Below are positions 56,401 to 64,000 of a stretch of 64,000 bases of DNA, in pieces. Each line of letters opens with the position of its first letter. The stretch's first letter is position 1. The notes beneath the pieces are model-generated. The model saw only the letters and a list, made by a program, of their open reading frames with translations. It was not told the origin of the DNA and ran no database searches. Origin of the DNA: Diogma glabrata (taxonomy: Eukaryota > Arthropoda > Insecta > Diptera > Cylindrotomidae); assembly GCA_963693315.1 (NCBI GenBank), contig CAVNZG010001097.1, positions 1-64,000 on the forward strand, given 5' to 3'. The position numbers and the translations under genes were made by a program.

Positions 56401-56484
56401 GCAAAATACCACGCAAACGATATAAGAAAATATAAAACCCAAGATAAGCATTCTGTGGAAGTTTTTGAATTTGCTCCCTTTTAA
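53323..56484 (+). CDS. pol: Gypsy-2 Pol (protease-RT-RNase H-integrase)
   Basis: The -1 frame opens at 53,311. Frameshifting would give a Gag-Pol fusion, and an in-frame ATG also lies at 53,437. The numbering here is from that ATG. The protease has DSGAS (D29) and the tail motif LGIDFWEYFG. RT has RLCLDARSLNQVT, SIDLSDAFWQVPL, MPFGLCNSAQTMCR and active-site YIDD (328-331). RNase H has QCDAS (D478), TERKCLAVV, TDHASLRWL and VVADALSR. The integrase has an HHCC finger (GGHLGVSK, CDKCQ), D733 in VDYMGPFP, D793 in ISDNG and E828 in VERINR (D and E 34 residues apart). The C-terminus ends in a short basic domain without a chromodomain. All catalytic residues are present and there is no internal stop. 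Confidence 0.95.
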   Translation, partial: RSDGRIKKRCYQSSDTDAAPTQSKRDGPNKSLVSKLEIMSSLVDLQKDKRPYLKVNILSYELKGLMDSGASCTILGLGGLELIQKLNLIGQSVSTAIKTVDGSVHPAVTKVEIPFTALNMTKVVPTYVIPSLPKTLILGIDFWEYFGIKRKFCDILLDCNALSSEVNEDRSNLDPIQVKYLEAAIKKFKASKDGEIGCTNIATHYIDTGNAQPIVKRPYPLTPYIQKEVDVELNRILGLDVIEATQSEWANPLVCVRKPNGKVRLCLDARSLNQVTIKDAYPLPHIGSILGQLRALKYMSSIDLSDAFWQVPLHPSSQPKTAFIVPGRGHFMFKRMPFGLCNSAQTMCRVLEKCLGHDLEPEVFVYIDDIIITTETFERHLFLLEEIAKRLSDANLSISLEKSKFCAKELRYLGYVLDENGLTPDPEKIAPILNIPYPRNIRDVRRLLGMANWYRRFIKDFSTITAPISDLLKKDKGKFVWTSEAQASLIKLKTELVSASILITPDYEKPFTIQCDASELGMGAILTQANGESERVIAYYSEKLSHTERKYSATERKCLAVVRAIYKFRSYIEGTKFCVITDHASLRWLINLKDPSSKLARWALKLQEFDFEIKHRKGKLNVVADALSRLLEVDEISQEVEDDMYSALKTSILSDPGKFPNFIIKDDKVYKVCRKNNNSNNTEWKYYVPLTQRLKTLQFYHDSPLGGHLGVSKTAKKIQKGYYWPNMYREIKKYVNECDKCQQNKHPNICSRAPMGTQKDTKGPWEVIAVDYMGPFPRSKAGNQHLLVIVDVFSKFCILKPVRRAEAKSLTKLLENEVFLIFGVPRTVISDNGVQSTSKEFKKLLDEYKVKHLLNAVYHPQSNPVERINRVILSSVRAYIKDDQRNWDVQIPKIACAIRTAVHDSTKYTPYYINFGKEMELRNDVDVNLNSQERYESNRLVNLKMAREEVTQNLKTAYEKYANNYNLRTRPTEFVPDEIVLRRSFKKSNLAQQFNAKLASQYIKARVKKKIGQTSYILEDLDGNKTAKYHANDIRKYKTQDKHSVEVFEFAPF

Positions 56485-56605
56485 TGTGTTTAATGTTTAA
56501 TTTAAGTCAGATAAATTTTTTTTGCTCCGTTTTAATGTGTTCAATGTTTAGTTAGTATCGGTTTTATGTGTTTATTGTTCAATTTAAGCCATAGATTTAG
56601 AAAAT
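56470..56605. repeat. Short tandem repeat spanning the pol stop and 3' UTR
   Basis: TTTTAATGTGTTTAATGTTTAATTTAAG is followed by two diverged repeats (TTTTAATGTGTTCAATGTTTAG and TTTTATGTGTTTATTGTTCAATTTAAG) at roughly 45-50-bp spacing. The first unit includes the last pol codons and stop (TTTTAATG). Confidence 0.7.
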
Positions 56606-56884
56606 TCAAGTATTAAAGTATTTAGCGTTGAAAACTGAATTATGTTTATTTTACCTTAATGGTATTTTAATTTGTGGTAAGATTTATAAATACTAATTTA
56701 GGAATAAAAATATAAAAAAAAAGTTAGTAACTAATTAGTTGATGTCATGCCTTAGTGTAAGTTGATGTTATTTCTTAGCAAACTTTATCAATCATCTTGT
56801 TGTTTGTTTAGCATGTTAAGTTATGATTATAAATATGTAAGTACACGATGGTTCGAACGTGTTAGGTGTTAAATGTTTTTTTTT

Positions 56885-57240
56885 GGCAGCCAAGTTTAAA
56901 TAATTATTTTAAACATGGTTGGTCCATAGTCGGAAAACCCTTACAAAATAAGCGCTAGTCGCAATTTTTCTAAGAAAGAGGCAAATGTTGGTTTAGAGCA
57001 AGCCTGGTTTTCCACTTATTGTGTTGATATTGGGTACATGCATTTAGGTACGAAAAGTATAGCATGTTAGTTTTAAGATTTAAACGAACTTACTTCTAAA
57101 TTTTAGTTAGAAGAAGGTCCGTTATATGTTAGAAACGGCTTGGACCAAAAGCGCATGTCGCAAAAATGTCCAAGATAGGAACTCCTGTTATGTCCGGTTT
57201 ATGCTGGTTTTCCCAGAAGAGTTCCAAGAAAATGGTTTCT
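56885..57240. repeat. Two diverged ~200-bp direct repeats downstream of Gypsy-2
   Basis: AAGCGC(TA/AT)GTCGCAA is followed in both units by a CAAG- or AAGA-rich stretch and (C/G)CTGGTTTTCC, starting near 56,950 and 57,150. GGTTGGTCC and GCTTGGACC precede them. The repeats could be part of the 3' LTR, but no copy was found at the 5' side. Confidence 0.5.
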
Positions 57241-60200
57241 AATCTGATTATTAGTTTTTTTGGTATATTATGTATAGATTAAGGTGTCGGACAGTTATAA
57301 TTGACCTCGGTAATTAAAATTTATTTATGTGTTCGAAATATTAAAATTTATTCAGTTCCAATATCACGGCCCAATTCAAATTTCCTTCATTCTTCTAGTT
57401 TTCTTTTAACCACAATATCAATTATAACACAAAACATATTTCTATAATAAATTTACTACCACAACATTGCCCCTCTCCTTCCACATTCGGAAATATTAAA
57501 ATTACCAGGAAATTTACTTCAATTAAATTCCTTTTAAAAAATAAAACTGAGTTATTAACAATTGATCCAGCTTACTGATAATCCGACAGGTGCAACTTTC
57601 CATCACAAAAAAATACTAAATTCATAAAAACACCATCAACGCATCTGCAACAGTCAAACATTATAATTGCAAGTAAAATAAAAATAATTACTTACCATCG
57701 CGAACTTTTCTTTAATTTTTTTACAAAAAGCACAAAGAAAACATAATTGAAGGTGAATCATTAAACAGTTATAAAAGTTTTACGAATGATTCGTGTATAC
57801 TCATATCGTTTCATATTTCATCATGGAAGCGGTGAAATTGGCGTTTGAATAATTCACTGATTAAATTGATAGGAGAGTGAAACGCATAATTTTTCATTTT
57901 CTGGATAAATTTATTTTAATGGAATAAGGGAAAATTGATGTATATTAATGTCCTGTGGTGACAAAGTTACAAATAAAATTCATAACCCCTATTTAGTAAA
58001 TTGCTGTTTGTAGTTATGCAGTAGCTCCTAACCTATCCTCGAATAGTTTTTAGTTTTGAAATAATTGCAGTCAATTTATATGAGTTTTGTTTTTGTTGTT
58101 TTTGTGATAGAGGAACGAAATGGAAAATTTATTCTATTGGGATTATTGTCTATTGTATTATGTTCGTTTGTTTCAATGCTTTGGGAGAAGGTGTTAGGAT
58201 TTTATGATTTAGTTATTTTACGTTATAATTTGATAAGGGATATGTAACCCTAATGAAGTGTGCGATTTTCCTAAAACAGTTGTGTGTTTCATGAAGAAAA
58301 TATATCCAATCGACAACATCCTTTATCTCAAACAAATTCTTAGATTGTGAAACATATTCTTTATTCAACAAAACAAACGACGAAGAAATTTAAAAATATA
58401 TCAACTGAAGCGTTAATAAATCGAATCACATTTTCAAGAAAATTTCGTTTCCTGTTTTTCAAGTTCACTCAATAAGAAAATGAATTAATTCACCGTTCCT
58501 TTTCTCATCTTCGTTCACTTGGAGGTAGTTGAAAAGTTGATGATTTCGTATATAGATGGAATACTATATTCATTTTGAACTTATCCTTATACACAAATTA
58601 TATTATATCTTATCTTCATCTCGTTTGCCATATTTCAAACACTAAATCTAAGAAATAAAACATTTGAACAACGTATAAATTAATTTATCATTTACCGTTA
58701 TACATAAATATTGTTAGAAAATATGAAATAAATCCAGAGATATAAATAACAAAAATCTTAAGGTTTTCGTTGCTGACGGTTTTTTTGAATGTGCAAGATT
58801 CGAGGTAAGGAAATGGTAGATTTATACATATAACAAATCAAAGTTGTAGACATTATGTGAAAGTATATTTCTTTATGAACTTTGTGTGCTGTTGATGGAT
58901 TGTGCTATTTTCTATATCAGACATCACACAGTTGTTAGTAGATGACTGATAAAAATAAATGCTTTTCAGTAGTATATGTAAATATCTTTCATGTCAACCA
59001 AATACATAAAACAAAACACTAATCGAACATATTTGTAATCTGGGCAAGCGACGCTGAGCCTGACCATTTATGACCGATTTCATATTTGACATGTAAGTAG
59101 AAATTAAGTTTTCTTAGAAAATTTTTAAAGTGCTGATTTGAGAACAGGGTGGTCTGATTTTTAATATTTCAATATAGGACAACTTTAAAATCAAACTGCA
59201 GGATAGCGGCTCACCCAATATCAACCGTTTTATGTGGTTGAAAACTTAATTGACTAGACCCATCGGTCTATCTAAAAAATATAAAGGAAACTTTTTGCGC
59301 ACACTGTTAAAAATATTATGAAATAAGAATTTAAAGTGCTGTGGTCATTAGATCTTCAAAATATCAAACTTTTATTGTAATTTCAGAAGATACTTAAACC
59401 ATTTTTATTGACGTTTTATGTTCACCCCTCACTCAAACGTCGTAACATTAAAGATTCAATCTAGGATGGAACAAAAAGTTGTTATGCCCGTCAAATTACG
59501 CGATAATTAACAGGTAGCATTTTATAAGAAATCTACTCCAACTCTAGAACAACAAACTAATAGTTGAAACTAAATTCCTGTTCAACTACCAAACATTTCC
59601 ATTTTTCATGTATAATACGGCTACATTACATTTTTCCATTAACCAAACAATCAGTATACATAATCTTCGGACTTCCTGTAAAAAAACATCAAAGGCATAA
59701 TAGTTTTTTTATATGTTTGAGTTCTCTCTAAAATATTTCGAATTTAATTGTTATATTTTATATCTTTGCTAAATAAAACGAAAACGGGAGAGTTCATGGA
59801 TCAGCAAACAATCATTCTCTTTTTTACTTTATTTTTAAATTATAAATACCAAACATATTTGTGAATTTTGGTCAGTTGTAACCTGAAATTAAAACCACAT
59901 TATTGTACTAGTACAAGTTAAATAAATTGTATTTTATTTTAAACCAATGTAAGTGTTTCATTTTAAATAAAACTAACCTCGGGTATAACAACCCGTTAAA
60001 AGTTAATTTGTGTAAACAACTTTCTTCTACGTGAATCAATGCATTCAATACAACTGATCGTCTTTTTTATTCATATTTTCTCTTCGCCCGGTCGGAAATA
60101 ATATTTTTTTTCTGATTTGCTATCTCATTTTGCATTCTGTTGGTGCATGTCATTTGCTTGATTTGCGGCAGTCAATGATAATTGACCAAGAATAGTTCCT

Positions 60201-60830
60201 ACTTTTTTATTTGTTTTCCTATTTTTATTCATGCGAAAGCACTCGTGGTGTTATATTAAATTTATAGCTCATGTTCATAGAAAAATTTAAATTGTGTTTA
60301 GTAAAACTTATTAATGTGATTAAAGGAGAAAAAATTTAGAAAAATATATTTAAGTGTAATTATATTGCATGGAATCAAAAAAACAAATTTTGATAGTTGT
60401 CCTGTTTTTGTACAAATAGCCGTCGGTCGAATAGAGTTGAAGTGTGTTCAATACATGGGTAAAAATGTGGCAGTAGTTCGTATGAGGAAACTTATACAAC
60501 TGGAAACTTATACAAATGAGGAAACTTATAAAACTTTTAAGTTCACTAGTAGTGAATGCGGTGCGAACTCTGCTTTTACCAGTCAGTACTATAGTTCAAA
60601 GTTTAAAAGAAGAAAAACCATCGTATTTTTGTATTGGCATTTTGTACTATCAATATGTATTAATGTAGTTTTTCTAAATCTAGCTGTATTTGTTCCAACT
60701 AATAAAATTTTATTTCCTATTATATTTTCAGGTTTTAATCCGGTGCGTCATTTTAGAAAAATAGCGGTATTTTGTTTTTTTATGATGAGAAATTGGTAAT
60801 TAATGTTTTAAATTATTGGTTTTTTCACCT
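57241..60830. other. AT-rich spacer, no gene recognised
   Basis: Frames are short and low-complexity. The longest, 60,365-60,799, begins with TTG, has no domain and includes a triplicated GGAAACTTATA motif. Nothing else stands out. Confidence 0.55.
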
Positions 60831-60834
60831 GTCA

Positions 60835-61035
60835 TGGGAGGCCTTTCTGGCAGACCGTGCAGGTCTACCAGTTGGTCGTGCACGCAATACACTGTCGCTA
60901 GCTCATAGAGCAAAGGTTCTTTCGACCAACCTCTGTACAAGAAATTTAGAATGACTAACGAAACAAAGCGTGCATTAAAACACCACCCAGAATCTCCAGA
61001 AGGGAGAACTGTCCTGCTGGGCCACAACTCTTCCT
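60835..61035. other. Isolated G+C-richer block of unknown nature
   Basis: Bounded by AT-rich sequence, this ~200-bp block contains GTCATGGGAGGCCTTTCTGG, CAGGTCTACCAGTTGGTCGT and AGGGAGAACTGTCCTGCTGG. On the minus strand a frame without ATG runs through it, ending in VDLHGLPERPPMTGE. I do not recognise it. It may be an old repeat, an exon or a non-coding RNA segment. Confidence 0.35.
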
Positions 61036-61959
61036 AACTTATAATAACGTTAATCAATCATTTAAAAAAATAACTATCTAGAGATAAATATAAATATAAC
61101 AGAAATATGGAATGTCCTGATCATGAAATTATAACTCTTACAGCAATTCAATATCCTATTCATGTGCCTCAAATTTACTCCAGATGCGTAAGTTTCGAAC
61201 CAGCATTACACTCTACTCACGGTATAATTATACCGTACATATAATATGTGGTTGTTGAGGGTAGTAGTTCATTTAGTGTTAGTTTTTCTTTTTTTCTTCT
61301 ATAAATTCTTGACGTAGGATTGTGTGATGGAAAATCAGGAAAAAACAACACATTGAAACTTTTCACTCGAAACAAAATTTTATTTCCAAACTAAGCTCAA
61401 TTTAATTTTCTATTCTTTATGTTGTTGTTTTTTTTTCTTTTTTATTAAAATATTAACTTAAACATTATAATACAATTAATATTCACTGAAACCTTTTTTT
61501 TCATAATTATATTGCAAACCATAATTACTATGTCGTTTACACTAAAACTCATCTCAACTCTTGAGAATTCTAAGACTCACTTTTTTAACACCAACTGCAT
61601 ACCAACTCATTCAGTATGCCAAAACGAAGTTTCTTTACCGTCTGCCAAACCCCAACTCAAAACAACTCATTCCATATCCAAAAATCAACTAACTGCCTAA
61701 TTAAAAACAAATCAATTGAAGTTTATGAGTACGAGCAAAAAATCCGATCAGCATAAATTTTCTTTAATCGTTAAATGGTCTACTCTGTAATTATTTCTCT
61801 GGGAATTTTCTTAATTAAGAAAAAAAATTAAAAATTAAAGTTAAAAAAAAAAAGTTGATACGTTGCTTCCGGAAGGAAATTTTAGAAGTGTTTTAAATGA
61901 TTGTGTTATTACACACAATTGGGTTGAGAAGTACAGTGACTTCGAAGCTCTCTATAGTA
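61036..61959. other. AT-rich spacer, no gene
   Basis: A 62-codon frame at 61,512-61,700 has no supporting feature. T and A runs dominate and nothing is recognised. Confidence 0.55.
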
Positions 61960-62166
61960 TATTACTATAGGTAAAGAAGACGGAAATGGAAGCACAACTT
62001 ACATGGAAGATCTTGCCCGTTACAGGACAGGACGAAAGGAGGAAGTTCGGCTGACTACATTCGTCCTGAGAATCAGAGGAAAATTAAGATGTGAAATGGG
62101 AGCTGGGCTCGAATCCAAACCGCGAGATAGACTCTCATGCTCTACCGACTGAGCTAGCCGGGTCAG
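61960..62166 (-). repeat. tRNA-Lys-headed SINE-like repeat
   Basis: On the minus strand CCCGGCTAGCTCAGTCGG and TAGAGCATGAGA (62,162 downward) match the 5' half of animal tRNA-Lys, including the A box. GGATTCGAGCCC (62,105-62,116) is a good B box. The anticodon arm is disrupted (GAGAGTCTATCTC) and the acceptor stem does not close, so it is not a working tRNA. A non-tRNA body continues for at least 140 bp. This is the layout of a tRNA-derived SINE. The downstream end is uncertain. Confidence 0.7.
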
Positions 62167-62320
62167 ACAAAACAAAATTTACCAACAGCAAAAAAAACAG
62201 GGACAAAAAAAAAACGATAGAAAAAAAATTGAAGGATCCAAAATAAATTTCTTATTAATAAACGAAAGGAATAAAAAGTGCTGAAATAACAAATCGGTGA
62301 GGCAACCAAGAGGAGTTTCA

Positions 62321-62990
62321 CTATGGCCGAATATCTTTTGAATGATAGGTACCCCGTCGTTTTGAAACCACATTTTCTAGTTCGTAGGCAGCACTACTTA
62401 CCAACCTAAGGACTTTGGCTTTCACAAACTTGGGGGACAATTTGGCATTGAAGTGATTTCCAGCATTGCTTAGTCCGAAATTTCGTCTATAAACAGTGTC
62501 ACCGGGAGAAAATTTTATAATACGGGCTCGAAAATTATAACGCTTCACACTACGTACAAAAGCTTCAGCTGTAAGTTCTTTAATCCTCTGTTGAATCTTC
62601 GAAAGTTGGTCGTTTCTTTGAAGGGTTTCTCCAGATTCCTCTAAACTGTTCGTTCGTTTTAACAATGAGTAAGTTGAGCCATGAGTAATCATAGGTAAAC
62701 CAAACATTGCAAAATAAGGGAAGGAATCAATGGTCTGATGAAGAGAAGATCGCAGAGCACAAGCAATGTCACTTAAGTGAATATCCCATCGTGTGTGATC
62801 GGTCGATAGATAAGCCCGAATAGCAGCAATAACACTTCTGTTTACTTCATGTTAGGAGCTTTTATTTCTTTACAAGTGCTACAACCAGATATAAAGTTTT
62901 GCACCTGGATTGCCATTCCGGGCCAGTAAAAGAAGCGACGTAGCTTATAGAGAGTTTTAGCGACTCCCTCCACCATGGGATGAGGTTGGT
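62321..62990 (-). pseudogene. Gypsy-3 integrase with deleted catalytic core
   Basis: The HHCC finger is readable (FFYWPGMAIQVQNFISGCST, CSTCKEIKAPN). At about 62,853 it jumps to NRSVIAAIRAYL, the segment just after the catalytic Glu. The region that should hold the first two catalytic Asp residues is gone (about 115 codons compared with Gypsy-2). The C-terminal domain (KLSPKFVKAKVLR, ending HSKDIRP at 62,321) is intact. A separate small lesion at about 62,985 shifts the frame within the finger. Confidence 0.88.
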
Positions 62991-64000
62991 GGGTTATGAG
63001 CCTTTAAAATTAACTCGTCAGTTAATTCCTTAGGGATCCATAACTTCCAAACCTCACCTTCTAGTGGCGCGTCAGCTAATGAATGATTAATTCTTTTATA
63101 TACAAGACCGTCGACAATTCGCAGATCGGGAATAGTACTATCACATTCTTCTACTATCTTCAGAAGTTCGAGATAATCAGATGATTTAAAATGTTTGGAT
63201 TCCAAATCAACTTCAGGTGTATTTAACTTAACATCGGAAATCGTATCAACTAAAAACATTCGAGAAAGTGCATCAAGAACAATGTTTAGATTCCCTCTTC
63301 GATGTTCTATTTCAAAATGGTATCCCTGCAACTTCAGACTCCATCTGGTTAGTGGACCCAAAAAATATTTTTGTTGCATCAACCATTTTAAAGATGCATG
63401 ATCCGTAATTACCTTGAATTGTTGACCTTGAATTGTTGACCTTCAACGTATGCTCTAAACTTTTTAATTCCAAGTATTGCAGCGAGACATTCTCTTTCAC
63501 TTACCGAATAATTTCGCTGGGATGAATTTAACTTTTTCGACATATAAGCTATGGGATGTTCTATACCTTCTTTGTCAGTTTGAACTAATACGCAACCAAC
63601 ACCTTCGTTACTAGCATCACATTGTAGGATAAACGGCTCTAAATAATTAGGATTTACCAGAACTGGTGCTGAAGTTAATGCTTTCTTTAATAACTTAAAG
63701 GCCCCATTAAGCTCAACAGTCCAGACAAATTTACCAGTAGTTTTTTTCAACAAGTTTGTAATTGGAGCTGTTAATGAGGCAAACCCAGAAATAAATCGAC
63801 GGTAGTAACCAGCCATATCCAATAATCTTCTAATTTGTTTCAAAGTTTGAGGAACTGGGAATTCGGATATGGCTGCAATTTTATCGTCGTCGATTTTAAT
63901 ACACCTCCTCCTACAACATAACCTAAGTACTTGACTTCGGGTAGTAAAAATTTACTTTTCTCAACATTTATAGTTAAGTTCGTGTGTTTCAAGTGCTTGG
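62991..64000 (-). pseudogene. Gypsy-3 RT (C-terminal part)-RNase H
   Basis: The sequence from the window edge reads TINVEKSKFLLPEVKYLGYV (RT thumb side of the palm). It changes frame near 63,890, then reads IRRLLDMAGYYRRFISGFAS, RNase H FILQCDASNEGVGCVL, SERECLAAI and, after a second frame change, TDHASLKW and NIVLDALSR. The second frame change lies exactly at a 14-bp perfect tandem duplication (63,412-63,425 and 63,426-63,439). Confidence 0.9.

Larger units (their letters stand above)
51485..56484 (+). mobile_element. Gypsy-2: Ty3/Gypsy-type retrotransposon with intact frames
   Basis: gag (51,485-53,419) and pol (53,323-56,484) are both uninterrupted, overlap in different frames and are joined by a predicted -1 frameshift signal. 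Domain order is Gag, protease, RT, RNase H, integrase, with no env-like frame after pol. It is related to Gypsy-1 and Gypsy-3 across Gag and Pol but clearly a distinct family. Coordinates cover the coding core only; LTRs were not identified by eye. Confidence 0.93.
62321..64000 (-). mobile_element. Gypsy-3: broken Ty3/Gypsy element, cut by window edge
   Basis: On the minus strand, the end of RT, RNase H and a gutted integrase follow in Ty3/Gypsy order. The protein is closest in layout to Gypsy-1 and Gypsy-2. Frame lesions lie at about 63,890, 63,412-63,439 and 62,985. About 115 codons of the integrase core are missing at about 62,853. The upstream part (RT fingers and palm, protease, gag, 5' LTR) would lie beyond 64,000. 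No 3' LTR was recognised between 62,166 and 62,320. Confidence 0.9.

Noticed and set aside
56485..57240. env-like gene after Gypsy-2 pol
   Set aside because: No long frame with a signal peptide and transmembrane segment follows pol.
60365..60799. 144-codon frame as a host gene
   Set aside because: It begins with TTG, has no domain and includes small internal repeats. The first Met is well inside.
62100..62166. Functional tRNA-Lys gene
   Set aside because: The anticodon arm is missing bases and the acceptor stem does not close.

Overview
This window looks like a stretch of an AT-rich, repeat-laden animal genome, most likely an insect. I base that on the elements present (insect-type Ty3/Gypsy, RTE-type and Jockey/CR1/R1-like LINEs, tRNA-headed SINE-like repeats), poly(A)-tailed insertions and long AT-rich spacers. 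There is no operon-like gene density. The species cannot be named from this sequence. Only one short segment (5,684-5,840, a candidate signal-peptide exon) looks like host coding sequence; every long open frame belongs to a transposable element.

Layout. 1-14,200: AT-rich spacer with diverged dispersed repeats: a family A fragment at 1-628, three family B copies at 1,790-2,150, 6,960-7,335 and 13,125-13,500, minisatellites, a SINE-like head, and minus-strand LINE relics at 9,520-9,617 and 11,611-11,985. 14,204-24,300: a tandem array of 22 near-identical ~304-bp monomers, split by an almost intact LINE (16,276-19,784). 25,533-37,901: two ~99% identical ~815-bp copies flank a decayed minus-strand Gypsy element (Gypsy-1, candidate LTR 26,351-27,994) and a 2.36-kb foldback element (34,558-36,913, 5-bp target duplication). 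38,765-39,130: a palindromic hairpin repeat. 39,618-42,712: a minus-strand, 5'-truncated RTE-type LINE with a perfect 11-bp target duplication and an uninterrupted endonuclease/RT frame. 43,930-48,790: a graveyard of old Gypsy and LINE fragments, part of it tandemly duplicated. 51,485-56,484: Gypsy-2, with intact gag and pol in different frames joined by a textbook -1 frameshift signal. 62,321-64,000: Gypsy-3, minus strand, broken, running off the right edge.

How the parts relate. Gypsy-2 has all the coding parts of a working element: capsid-like Gag with zinc knuckles, protease, YIDD reverse transcriptase, RNase H and DDE integrase. No long terminal repeat pair could be found by eye, however. 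Gypsy-1 and Gypsy-3 are broken relatives carrying nonsense codons, short tandem duplications and, in Gypsy-3, loss of most of the integrase core. The satellite LINE encodes endonuclease plus RT but no ORF1-type nucleic-acid-binding protein. The points most worth following are the frameshift pseudoknot, the LINE embedded in satellite DNA, the filled and empty copies of one locus on the same contig, and the composite foldback element.
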